Shown: one piece after another, positions 33,739 through 45,286 of the stretch
Layout of the letters: every line of letters begins with the position of its first letter
Position numbering within the stretch: the stretch's first letter is position 1
From: Bidens hawaiensis
Taxonomy: Eukaryota; Streptophyta; Magnoliopsida; Asterales; Asteraceae
Reading direction: 5' to 3'
NCBI GenBank assembly: GCA_021521415.1
Contig: JAIQDT010000229.1
Span: 2,108,001 to 2,172,000, forward strand
DNA: 64,000 nucleotides
Notes under the pieces: generated by a model
The model's input: the letters and a program-made list of their open reading frames with translations, nothing else
Database searches by the model: none
Told to the model about the DNA's origin: nothing
Position numbers and translations under genes: made by a program

Positions 33739-36651
33739 TTTTATTTTAACAACGTCTTTTGGATTACATCAAAACAGACGGAAAGCGGGCAACAAGCTGC
33801 GCCGCTACCCCTTTTTGAATCGCAAAACCCAATCTTTTAAAAACTATATTTGCTGATCTTGGAGTCATAACATTACTATGCATGACCTGCTGAACATGGG
33901 TAAGTAGCTCCACAGCTTCAGGCGCGAGGAAACCAAAAGTGTCAAAAGCAAAAGGAATAAATACATGTTGGTTGTCAAGACACGCCTTTTCATGTTTTGC
34001 CACCTTACCTGAAGCAGCTTTTAATGCGGCTTGAACGACCGCGAAACCACTACTCCCTAAGCCCACCAAAGGAGAAACCCCTGTTAAATCCACACACACG
34101 TGTTTCCCTCCTATCCATCCAAACAACAAAATGTCAGCCGGTCGAAGAGATGATCTTCCCTCCGACGGGTCAGTCAGGAAATTCACAGGTGCTTCTTTCT
34201 TAACAGAAATTCCAGCTCGCCTGAATATATCAAATAACACATCGCTAACTAGATCGTGTCGGTACTTGAACCCCGGGAGCTCTTTACAGTGCACCGCGTG
34301 CTTTCCATATGAGTCTAAACACGCTTTACGACAAACAAGACATATCTCATCAACCGGAAATAGAGGAATCATAAGGCGATACTTAAGGATACTACGATAC
34401 TCCACTGGAGACATATGCTGGACTAACTCATCTATAGGGATAGCAAGAAGAAAATCTTGAGCATGTGGTGCTTGTAGACACTCAAAAATGGCTTTTTGTT
34501 TGCTTGTCATGTTAAAGTGTGACTCCATGTCGTGAACAATTTTACTAAAAAGAGTGCTCGCCAATGCATGTTGGGCTTTAGAGGGGGCGGTCTCTTTGTT
34601 AGAGAAACTGCTAAAATCGAAACTTGGAATCACATCACGAAGACAAGCCAGAGCACAAGAATAATCAGAATCCATCCCACATATACCACTGTCTCGCAAA
34701 ATGTGATCCTAAAGCATCCACGATTGGGCTCTCGAGGCCACAAACGCATAAGAGGAAGCCTCTACTGCTGAATACAACCCCAAACCCCTATTCTTAATGG
34801 GTAAGGAAGCAAGTCGCCATTGGAGGTCTCCAAAGAAAGGACCTCCACAAACTACAATGTCCTCGATCGCCTCACGCAATCCCTTGTCAAAAAACATCGC
34901 TGCCTCCATCATGTGTACAGGTTGGCATGTTCTCAAACCGAAGAAAATTTTAGCAATACCCATACATGATCAAAGCAAAAGTAACTCACTCTGCGGGTCA
35001 CCAAGTTTTGGGAGAAGACGCATCAAATCAACAACATTAGTAGCTCTCTTCTTTGCCAAACCCTTAATAAACCCGGTGTCTTTACTAACAGCTCCCCCAA
35101 GAAGCTTCACCCCTAATAATGGTCTCCCGATGTCAGCAGGGAATAAACCGTCACGAGACTTCGTACCATCACAAGAAGGCCAAAATAGCTCAGTTTTCTT
35201 AATATTCAGTTCAAGACCGAAAGTTGGACCCGTCACCTTAATGATATCCAGCACTTTAGCCACCTCCATTGAATCTCCAATGACTGTCCCATCATCAAGA
35301 TACCAGGCATGAAGAAGAAGCTTGCAATTGTCTCAAATCTGATGCACAAGGGGGTGTAAAACCAGGGAAAAAAGGAGTGGTCCCAATGGGTCTCCTTGTT
35401 GAACCCCTGTGGTGGACCAAATATTATCATCCCCAAGATATAGTCTTGATGGCTGCCCATATAAAAATTCCACCCACAAGGAAATAGAAGGGCATTTGAT
35501 CCTTACCTCATGAAGTAAAGCTGATCTATCCACCATATTAAATGCATTAGAAAAATCAACTGTAAGCATTGCAAGAGACCGATCAGTGTGGCACTCACTC
35601 AATACCCTGTTGGCGCTATGTAATATGGCCTCCGAACCACCCGACACACCAACCCCAAACTGGAAATCATTAAGGTATTTGGTCATTTCTTTGCCAACCC
35701 CTTTCATAGCCACCTTAGAAACCAAACGGCTCCATATAGTACCTACTGTAATAGGTCGAATCCCGTTGTCGGGTTTTAAAAGCGGTGTAAGAGGAGCAGA
35801 CGCGACAAACCCAGCCAAAGTAGACGGACATCTCCCTCCTAACCATAAATTAACCACTGCAGTGATAGCACATATGAGGTCAGTGGCAATAGCCGACCCT
35901 TCTCCACAAAGAGCATCCAAAATATGTTGCGCTCTCAAACCGTCCCTCCCACACGAAGTTCCTTTGGGAAACGATTTAATGCAACCAAGGACACTATCAA
36001 CCTCCGCCAAAAGAGGAGGCTCGGAATAAGTCATGTTCGGCATAGCCGACGGCTTCTTGTACGGGTGTTTAGCTTCTAAAGCCTTTGTGGTATCAGAATT
36101 GTAAGGTGCAACACCAGATGAGCATAACACCTTCACTGCAGCAGTAAAGTGACCATCCGCAACTTTTCGAAGACACTGTTTAACGTTATTGTTGACAAGA
36201 TCCCCCTCCTTTTGAATATCCATGTCACCTTGGCCTAAGGACCTCAAACCAGAACCATTTAACAGGTTTTTAATTAACATGGTAATACCGTCAACTTTCC
36301 CCCATGTGGCTAAAGAACTCATTATTGAATGATGTTGCATGGCTTTCCTATTCCTGGACCTGCTTTCGTGCCTATTTTTGGGTCTGAACACCTGTAAAGT
36401 GCAACGAGGAAGAAGTAAAAGCCTAACATACGCATCAACAGAATCTGGTTGAGCAACCACTTTATAGAGTGTTGTTTTCAAAGCTTGGGAAAAGGCCATC
36501 CGACAACTATGAGGGATACTCTTGACAGTAACGATAGGTGCCTTAAGTACACGATCAAGGAGGGAGACATCCACCACGAAGGACTCATGAACAGTTGTCT
36601 TGGGGCCCTTGATAAAAGGTTTTGAAATCCTAATAATGTGTGTATCCGAGT
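33739..36651 (-). mobile_element. 5'-truncated REL-type non-LTR retroelement inserted in element A leader
   Basis: A reverse-strand copy of the RT family is bounded by the same 9-bp word TAATATTAT on both sides (33730-33738 and 36652-36660). Its 3' end (read on minus) runs into an A-rich AAAATAAAA tail. Compared with the forward copy it lacks the first ~60 codons and both N-terminal zinc fingers. Truncation at the 5' end, an A-rich 3' end and a longer target duplication fit target-primed reverse transcription. The local sequence is AT-rich, so the duplication alone would be weak evidence. Confidence 0.6.
33764..36651 (-). pseudogene. RT with CCHC finger and restriction-like endonuclease, reverse copy
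   Basis: One frame runs from 36651 to the TAA at 33764-33766 (about 960 codons), interrupted by only three stops: TGA at 35333-35335, TGA at 34970-34972, TAG at 34709-34711. Order on the protein: LLLPRCTLQVF region, RT motif A (VDFSNAFNMVD, about 35529-35561), motif B (QGDPLGP, about 35379-35399), motif C (YLDDG, 35288-35302), Cys-Cys-His-Cys finger (CLVCRKAC...HAVHC, about 34287-34343), then RPADIL ... VDLTGVSPL (34077-34144), which fits a PD-(D/E)XK-like endonuclease. RT before CCHC before REL is the order of R2/NeSL/Utopia-type LINEs. Clade assignment is inference. The protein would copy its own RNA at a nicked target. Confidence 0.75.
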
Positions 36652-36770
36652 TAATATTATGAGGTTTTAATATTATGAATTTTTTTTCATATTCAAATGG
36701 TTTATGTATTTTACTCATGGAAATCTTCACTCGATAACTCATACTCAAATTATTCTTATGTCTTTTCAGC

Positions 36771-37304
36771 ATGTCTACTCGTTTCCCTCGTCGCCCTACA
36801 AGAAACTCCAACTGTAAGATGACAGCCTAGATCACTAAGCAACTAGCTGTGCGCTCCCGGGAATGGTGGCTCAAATGCGCCAAACCATTGCTTCCAATTC
36901 AAACTACTTCGGGTTCGAGATCTAACTCTTGTCACTATAAGACTTTCACCCGACCAACCCTTACCAAACCTTCAACCAAAACCGTGTTTTAACTCAAGCT
37001 CAACCTATCGCTCAAGCTTACCCCACCCCTCGAGCGTGTTTCAATTGTGGAGATCCTAGTCATTTCCGTAGTGCGTGTCCTCGACTCGCATATCCAGTCC
37101 AAATGGTCGCTCCACCTATGTACCCTGCTCAAGCCTATCAAGTTCAGGCTCATCAAACCCCAGTTTTGCAGCTTATGGCGAACCAAGTTGTTTAACCGGT
37201 TCAAGCCAATCAAGCCTCGACCTCTCAAGATTCACGGCCATCCCCAATGCTTGCGGGAGGGCATTCATGATTAATGCAAATCAAGCTCAACATAACAAAG
37301 ATTC
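36771..37304 (+). pseudogene. Element A gag remnant
   Basis: It starts at an ATG (MSTRFPRRP) right after a TTTTCAGC stretch, as expected for gag, then stops early and shifts frame. The capsid domain is missing. A single CCHC knuckle ([14 protein letters not shown], near 37043-37084) and Pro/Gln-rich linker pieces can be read in different frames. Confidence 0.75.
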
Positions 37305-37636
37305 TTGATTAATAACATCTATGCATTCATTTTATTTGATATCGGTGCCGATATGAGTTTGGTGTCGTTTGGTTTTGAGCCTATGCTTTCGTCGTCTCGT
37401 TCTAAACTCCAAAAATCTTTTGCGGTTGAAGTCGCGAACACTAAAACTATCTCGATTGATTCGGTGATTCGTGGTTGTACCCTAAATCTCAACGACTATG
37501 ATTTTTCTATCGATCTCATTCCTATGCAACTCAGAAGTTTCGAGATCATAGTAGGCATGGATTGGTTAGCTCGGCACCATGCCGAAATCTCATGCTTTTA
37601 TAAGTATATTCGAATTCCGCTTGATGACGATCAGAT
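37305..37636 (+). pseudogene. Element A protease remnant, cut by element B
   Basis: A retropepsin-like frame: LFDIGADMSLVS (active-site motif DIG instead of DTG), then IDSVIRGCTLNL, then IIVGMDWLARHHAEI. It is interrupted at 37637 by element B and resumes at 50115 with the GEKPSKGLKLMSC linker leading to RT. The stop at 37686 belongs to B. Confidence 0.8.
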
Positions 37637-40600
37637 TGTGACATTTGAGCCAAAACAAGGTACACCTCAGTACGTATTTACTGATTAAGCAAATAAACGC
37701 CTTTTGCGTAACAAACGAGCGATTAACCGAACGGGTCGGGTTATGACCCAGATATCTCGAGGGCCATTTATAAGTGATATACGATCTATACAAGCTAAAA
37801 TATTAGAAATATGGCCTTAGTTTGATAGCAAACAAGTTAAACGAAAACATGCTCTTTTAACCACCCGCTATAGATTTAAACGCGAAAGATAGTTACAAAC
37901 CAAGCATTGTATCATCCGTTAAGCCGAAAAAGACTTACCAAACACTTATTTGAAATGTTTTAAGCGATTCATGAAAATATTTTTTATTTTTACAAACATA
38001 TAGTATGTTTTTATAATTTTATACAAAACTAGCCGAAAAACACTTGTTTTCGCGTTGTTTAACGCACTCGATAAGTTTTTCGCGCCAAAAACCGAACCTG
38101 AACTAAATTTGGACCGGGATTTTCGTATTTGGGCTTGAGAAATCAGAAACTTGGACCAAAATGGGCCCAAAGTGGGCCCATGATGGTCCGATCGCAATCA
38201 GCAGCCCCCCCCCCCTTTTTATTCTTTCACATTTAAACTAGATCCTTGATATTTTCAGCCTAATTTCATGAAAATTCTTGACACACCTTCTTCTCCAGCC
38301 AAAAAACTCAAGAAACCCTAAGGTAAGAGCTTAAATTAGTAGCTTTTTTACTTGTTTAAACTTGTTTAATACCATAAAAACATGTCTTGGTTACTAAAAA
38401 TCATTCCTAACCGTGTAAAAATCCTAAAAATGGTCCATAAACATGTTTTGATCATACACATGGTAAGGAACCTGTTTTGATAGTTTTTTTGGCCATAAAC
38501 ACGGATTAAAGGGTTGAAACGACGTTTTTACGGTTCAAAAGTTCGTTTTTGTGCACTAGCCGAAACCCTAACTTAAGGGCTGTTATGTTGATGAAATATT
38601 GCTTGGTTTGTGATATAGGATTTTTACCTAGCTTTCTTAGAAGCACAAGAACTTGAAAACTTGATTAAAAGGTCGGAAACGAGCCAAACCCGCTAAGGTA
38701 ATGCCGAAACACTCGCTTACGGGCTATTTAAGTTAAGGTTATGATGTGCATATTTTTAGGACTTGAAATTTGAAATTTATCAGGGACATCAGGGACCATG
38801 TCAATAAGTCCCTGTTTAAATTTGGTAATTTTTCGACCATCCGAGAATATTTGGCGAATTTATTACCGAATTGGGTCGTTTATTTAGGAAAAATAGCTAA
38901 AATACTTCAAAAATTATGAATTTTTTTCTGGGAACTCATATTTGATGTATTTTGATCACATATGAATTTTGGGATCATTTGGAGAATTTTAAAGGTGTTT
39001 TGTTTATTTACGTTCGTGTGAATTTTTACAGCCGAATTTGGGCCGAAAAGAATATCGCACGAGCTTTTTACATTCTGGAATTGATACAGGTTGTTTTGGG
39101 ACATGATTTGAGTATTCAGGAATTTTTGGTGAATTTCTAGAAATTGTTTGGGGTAAACGGACGATTTTCAGACGAAATATAGCTGATAAAATGAATTTTT
39201 ATAAATTAATAAATCAGTAAATAAATTCCAGAAATATTTTTATAAAAATCTACATATTTTAATTGATAAGTGGTTAAATTTTCATAATTTAATGATTAAC
39301 GATTAATTAATTATGCTAATATGAATATTAAACAAATTCAGTTTTTACAAAAACCGGCAAGTTCGCGACTAGTGAATCTGCGGGAATATCAAAACACCAA
39401 GAGTGATCAAAAATCATATTTTTGGACTAATTAAGTAAAAATGAACTTTTCAATGAGAAACCTGGACAATCCGAGTGGATTGTGCGAGTTTCTTCTCAAA
39501 TCAAACTGTATAAACGGAAACGGGCCCCGTGGCTAATCCGGGACCCCAATACGAGATCTTTCTTTATAACTTAATCATTTTGTTAATCAATACATTTACC
39601 CAAGCTTATTTTCCCATAATTCTTTTCTGAACGCGTAAACGAACAACTTGACCCAGCTGAGAAATCGGGAGTCTGAGCCAAGTTCGATTTTAAGTATTAG
39701 TCATTTTACAACATCACAACCTAAGCCTACTGCCACTTTCTGGGCGTTCCAACTACACCCAGATTAGTTATACAGCCCAGATTAGTATTGAGATTATAAT
39801 AATACTAAAATATTAATATTATTATAATATTGATTATAGGGATTACTGATAGCAGACCAAACGAACCACGAGCTAATACTGTACTGATTATCGACTAAAC
39901 TGTGAGTTTCATGACCCCACTTTTAAACTGTTTTACGAACTTTTGGGGTGAAAAGCATGTTTGATTACATATACATACCTGAAACATGTACTGATGTGAA
40001 TTATCTAAGTGCTAACACACGAAAGTCCCCACGATCACAGTGATTAACTTCGAGCCGGTGGCTTGTGAATAGTACTATTGGTTTGACAAACCCAAACGGA
40101 ATCGGCCTGGTTTCCGTGTCACATAGCGCCGTTTGCACATGACCATATTTATACAAACAGACTATGTAGTGTTAGACATAGCTACAGGGGCATGTTGTGG
40201 GAGGAAAGGGGCCACAGTGGTTGATTGAGCGTGGGAAATGGAGGCACGCAGCACGAACAGTCCAGGCTTCATTGTAGCTTAGCATAATTACATCACATAC
40301 ATCATTTACATACATACATACTTATTTCATGATTACAAGTGTTGACTTGTGAATACTCATTACTGTTTTCTTGAAACTCGTGAAACTCACCAACTCTAGT
40401 AGTTGACCCATTTTAAACTGCTTTTCAGGTGTACCTAAATCGGAATGATTGGGTGATCTGTCACTTGCCTGAAGTGTGTGGTTGATGCTATGTGAATAGA
40501 AGCAAAGACGTTAGTAGTAAGAACGTTTAGTTAACGAACTAGTTTTGTTTGTATCACCTAGACTGGAAAACAACGATAGAACAGAGAAATGTAATATATT

Positions 40601-40704
40601 GTAAATTAGTTTGTAATGTTTCTTTATAAACAATGTGTTGATATCAGAGGTGTCTGTTACATTCCCGTTTTACGCTTCCGCATTGTGCTAGTCGGGTTGT
40701 GACA
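37637..40704 (+). repeat. Element B 5' LTR
   Basis: 3068 bp, TG...CA. It includes a C-homopolymer (38206-38216), a possible splice donor (CCCTAAG/GTAAG near 38321), a possible acceptor (TGCTTTTCAG/GTGTACC near 40428) and a 12-bp AT palindrome near 39797-39832. Confidence 0.95.
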
Positions 40705-40708
40705 GAAG

Positions 40709-40722
40709 TTGGTATCAGAGCC
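40709..40722 (+). other. Primer-binding site of element B, tRNA-iMet type
   Basis: TTGGTATCAGAGCC begins four bases after the LTR end and is complementary to initiator tRNA-Met. Confidence 0.9.
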
Positions 40723-41255
40723 ATTGGTTATAAAGGATTAGGTTATCCCTTAGGGTACCTAAAATATAACCGTATGCTCGATTAACTCAGGGAAAATAAT
40801 TAAATAATAAATTAATATTATATACTGATGGATGCCGGGATGAACTTGTAGGGCAAGTGAGTTATTGTGGTCCGGAACATAATAACAGACTTGCTTGTAC
40901 GAGGTAATTCGGGGAGAAGTCGCGGAACGTGTGGTTAGGTAAAAGTGGCAACATATGTGTATAAAAGGTAATGGGAAAGTATATAAATATGTAACACTCA
41001 TACGTGTTTATGTGGAACAAGGTGTATGAATACGTGTACGTACGATACTGTTGATGACGGTACATTCTACTATGAATATTATATTCATTTATATTCAGTA
41101 TTGATTTAAATAATAATAATAATTAAAATCTTAATAAATCTAATATTATATTCTAATATAATTAATATTAAATTTGGTTTAATTAATTAATCTCCTCAAC
41201 AATAGTTAGCCATAGCAATAGATATTATTCTTATAACTAACCTTTGTGCAGAGGC

Positions 41256-42017
41256 ATGTCAAGGAATAACGACTACGTACCGGAATAAGAACCGGTAATA
41301 TCTGTAGAGGAGGATCCCGAGGAAGAATCAGAGGAGGATCCAGAAGAGGAGGATCCAGAAGAGGAGGACCCAGAAGAGGAACCAGAGGAAGAAGAGGAAG
41401 AGGTGGAAGAAGAAGTTATCTGTAGAGAGCTACCCAGGAATATGCCTGATCTATCTGGTTACAGATGCGATAGTTATCCACCCAGGTCACCACGCAGGGA
41501 TCAAGACGAAGTTAACAGTCAGTATCGTTCACCTGCTAGAGTAGCCAGATTACCCACTCCACCTATACACCTGTCGCCTACGACCTCAGCTACTGCGCGA
41601 GTCCGGCAGACTGCTCGTATTCGGGTAACCCCGATTAACCCTACCTCGATTCCATTCAGATCTACCCATGACCAGGGAGGACCTTCACGCCCTAGGGTAG
41701 ATACTTCATCTTCTCGTTCATTGAGTATACCTACCCCTCGCCCTGACCTCCCAAACGCAGGAAACAACTCTTGGATTGCTGTCCTGACTGACCGTGTGAT
41801 AGACCACTCGATAGCCATAGCTAACATTAACCAGGAGAGAAGGGACATGACCCAGTACTTATCGACGTTACATCAGATAGTACTGAACTTGCAGCAGTCA
41901 GATGCCTACCACCACTGTTGTTTGGATAGGGTGACAGTTCGGCTGTGGAACTGTTACTGGGTGATTACGGTGCTGTTATTTTTATGTTTGTGGTTAGCCT
42001 ATCGTCTGTATGGATAG
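41256..42017 (+). pseudogene. Element B extra ORF upstream of gag, acidic protein with C-terminal membrane segment
   Basis: The frame starts at the ATG at 41256 (MSRNNDYVPE), has one in-frame TAA at 41286-41288, then is open to 42017: about 253 codons overall, or 204 from the ATG at 41403. The N-terminal third is Glu/Asp/Pro-rich and encoded by 15-bp repeats (GAGGATCCAGAAGAG). The middle is Ser/Thr/Pro/Arg-rich. A region with regular hydrophobic spacing (ITLHQIVLNLQQ-like) follows, and the last ~23 residues (WVITVLLFLCLWLAYRLYG) form a likely transmembrane helix with a short tail. It is sense-oriented, between primer site and gag. Not homologous to anything I recognise; gag-upstream ORFs are known in Ogre/Tat elements, but I do not recall this one for Tekay-like elements. 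Confidence 0.6.
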
Positions 42018-42118
42018 ATGCGGAATATTACAATTATGTGTACATGATCTTTTGATACCCCATGTATGTATATAGTAGTATGTTATGTTAATATGGGGCA
42101 CAATTTTGTACATTATTA

Positions 42119-42213
42119 CAAGCACTGACCCTTATAGGGTTAAGTCTAACAGTCACTTAGTGACAGGTTTTGATATATACATGCAAGCACTGGCCTTTAA
42201 CAGGCTAAGTCTA
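42119..42213 (+). repeat. Hairpin pair between extra ORF and gag in element B
   Basis: Two units share CAAGCACTG on the left and TAAGTCTA on the right, but enclose different self-complementary stems: ACCCTTATAGGGT (42128-42140) and GCCTTTAACAGGC (42193-42205). Between them lies a further palindrome, GTCACTTAGTGAC. Confidence 0.65.
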
Positions 42214-42361
42214 TGTACTTTTGATATCAATGTACAGAACAATTTGTGAAATGTCAGTATGTTATATGGTTTACCTGTACAACATTTATTATGATTATTA
42301 TTACACAGTGCCGTACACTGGAATTAGTACTAATTGGCTTATATTTGTTTATCATTATAGA

Positions 42362-45286
42362 ATGGCCCCAAAGAAAGCAAACCCTATGACTGAGGCAGAT
42401 ATAGCCGAGATGATTGCTCGGCAAATGCATGCAGTAATTCCGCTTATTGTAACACAAGTAACTGCCGGCGTAAACGCAAATATGCAAACAAACCAACAAC
42501 AAAACAATAATGCTCCCCCAACCAACAATGAAACAGTTGCAAATAACAATCCCCCACCTAATGCAAATAATCCCCCACCGAACCCAAACAATAACAATAA
42601 CAACCCTAATCCCCCACGAAGGGAATATTCGATCAAAAACTTTATGGCCTGCAAACCGATTGACTTCAAGGGCACTGAAGGGCCAAACGGGCTGATTAAA
42701 TGGATCGAAAAGACTGAATCTGTCCTCAATATCAGCAATTGTCCACCGGAAAACATAGTCAAGTATGTTGCTTCTACCTTTACTGATCACGCATTAATGT
42801 GGTGGAACACTACGGTACAGATAAAAGGTCAAGATACGGTGAATCGCATGACATGAGCTGAACTCAAAACACTAATGCTGGAACATTTCTGCCCAAGGAA
42901 CGAAATTCAAAGATTAGAACACGAACTTTGGAGTTTGGAGATGAGAGGAGCGGATCATTTGGGATACACGAACCGCTTCAATGAATTGGCCCGCTTAGTA
43001 CCATGGTTAGTAACTCCTGAAAATAAACGAGTTGAACGTTATATTTGGGGTTTAGCCTCGGGAGTGAGGAGTTTGGTGAACTATGTGGGTCATACTTCGT
43101 TCGAGAATGCCGTGACTCAGGCCGGCATCGTAACTTTCGACTTGGTAAGAAGCGGAGTGTTGAGAATGGCCGGGGAATCATCAGGCATGAAACAAACTGA
43201 CTATGGGACGAGAGCACAAGGAGGACAATCAAGCAAGCGTGCACGTCCGACAATCAGAAATTATGCTATAACTGGTTCCGATACGAAGCAAGACAGGTAT
43301 AAGGGACCCTTGCCAAAGTGTGACAGATGTAATTACCATCATGTGAGAGAGTGCAGGTTGCCGGTATGCCAGAAATGTGGTCGAACTGGGCATTATGCCC
43401 CTAGTTGCAGAGCAGGTGCAGAAATTGTGAGCCGACCAACTCAAACAACCCAACCCCGTCATCCCCAACTACCGAGACCACAACCAATTCGTCAGCAACC
43501 AGCTCAGCAAAACTCAACTGTAGTGAATCGCCGTGCTTGTTTTGAATGTGGGAGCACGGAACACTTTAGAAGAAACTGCCCCAAGTTGAATCCAAGAGCA
43601 GTTACTAGACCAAACCAAGCATCGACTTCAAGTGCGTCTCGGGGACGCGCGTTTGTTATTGGGTCAGGAGAAGCACGACAAGACCCGAACGTGGTAACAG
43701 GTACATTTGTTGTTTCTGATCAATATGCTTATGTATTATTTGATACTAGTGCCGATGAAAGCTTCGTTTCCACTAGTTTTGTATCCCTGGGTAATATGCC
43801 TGTTAGTGAACTAACAAATCCCTATACTATAGAACTCGCTAACGGTAACTCTATAACTGTCAACCAAATAGTCCAAGACTGTTCCATCATTCTTAATGAA
43901 CACCCATTCCTTATTGACCTACTCCCGGTAGAGTTAGGAAGTTTTGATGTTATTGTCGGCATGGACTGGTTAACCAAGCATAAGGCAGAGATTGTGTGTA
44001 ACGACAAGACGGTTAAAATTCCCTTTTCGAATGGTGAGGTGATTGTAGTATAAGGAGAGAAGTCTTGTTCGATATTACCTCTCGTGTCTCATCTCAAAGT
44101 ATTGAAATGTTTACGCCAAGGTTGTATGGCATTTTTGGCAAACGTGACTATAAAGAACCCTGATGAGAAACTCATAGAAGAAATTCTCGTTGTACGTGAA
44201 TACCCCGATGTCTTTCCTGACGATTTACCCGGATTACCACCGAACCGACAGGTTGAATTCCGCATAGACTTAATTCCAGGATCAGCCCCTATTGCTAAGG
44301 CACCTTATCGATTGGCACCCTCTGAAATGCAAGAACTATCCAACCAGTTACAGGAATTGTTAGATAAGGGTTTCATTCGTCCTAGTTATTCTCCTTGGGG
44401 AGCACCGGTGTTGTTCGTAAAGAAGAAAGATGGAAGTTTTAGAATGTGCATCGATTACCGGGAATTAAACAAAGTTACCATTAAGAACCGATACCCTCTT
44501 CCACGAATAGATGACTTGTTTGACCAACTCCAAGGGGCAAACTATTTCTCGAAAATTGACCTTCGATCCGGTTACCATCAAGTTAAGATTCAAGAGGAAG
44601 ACGTGTCTAAAACGGCGTTCCGAACTCGTTATGGCCACTACGAATTCTTAGTTATGCCGTTCGGACTGACTAATGCTCCCGCAGTTTTCATGGACCTTAT
44701 GAATCGAGTTTGTAAACCGTACCTCGACAAATTCGTTATCGTGTTTATTGACGACATTTTGATATATTCGAAAACCAAGGAGGAACACGAGCAGCATTTA
44801 CGAACTATCTTGGAGCTGTTGAAGCAGGAAAGGTTGTATGCCAAGCTGTCAAAGTGTGAATTTTGGCTACAAGAAGTACAATTTCTAGGACACGTTGTTA
44901 ATCGACACGGTATCCATGTAGACCCGAGCAAGATTGAAGTCATCAAAAACTGGCAAGCCCCAAAATCACCAAAAGAGATCCGCCAATTTTTGGGTTTAGC
45001 TGGGTAGTATCGGCGTTTTATTGCTAATTTTTCCAGCATAGCCCAACCTTTAACTCTTTTGACTCAAAAAGATCGTTCTTACGTTTGGGGAGAAGAACAA
45101 GAAGCGGCTTTTCAATTGCTGAAACAGAAACTATGCCAAGCCCCGATACTGAGTCTTCCAAAGGGAACTGATGATCTGGTAGTTTATTGTGATGCGTCCC
45201 GGAAAGGTTTAGGGTGCGTACTTATGCAAAGAAATAAAGTCATAGCGACAATTAAAGGTGCACGAGAAGAATTATACCACCCATGA
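42362..45286 (+). pseudogene. Element B gag, protease, RT and start of RNase H
   Basis: One frame from the ATG at 42362 (MAPKKANP). An Asn/Pro/Gln-rich linker (about residues 35-85) is followed by capsid (WIEKTESVL, MWWNTTV), CCHC knuckles at 43367-43408 and 43538-43579, protease with DTSADES instead of DTGAD (the Gly-to-Ser change at 43748 probably inactivates it), complete RT with catalytic FIDD (aspartates at 44750-44755), and the first RNase H motif (YCDAS). In-frame stops: TGA at 42854 (Trp expected), TAA at 44051, TAG at 45007 (Tyr expected). A short deletion near 45245 then shifts the frame. Confidence 0.9.

Noticed and set aside
27628..36651. The two RT-family copies considered as the arms of one large inverted-repeat transposon
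   Set aside because: The copies differ in extent, have different deletions, and the reverse copy has its own 9-bp flanking duplication inside element A; independent insertion fits better.
42254..42790. 178-codon minus-strand frame rich in Val/Ile/Trp
   Set aside because: It is the antisense of the Asn/Pro-rich gag linker in element B, whose biased codons keep the other strand open.
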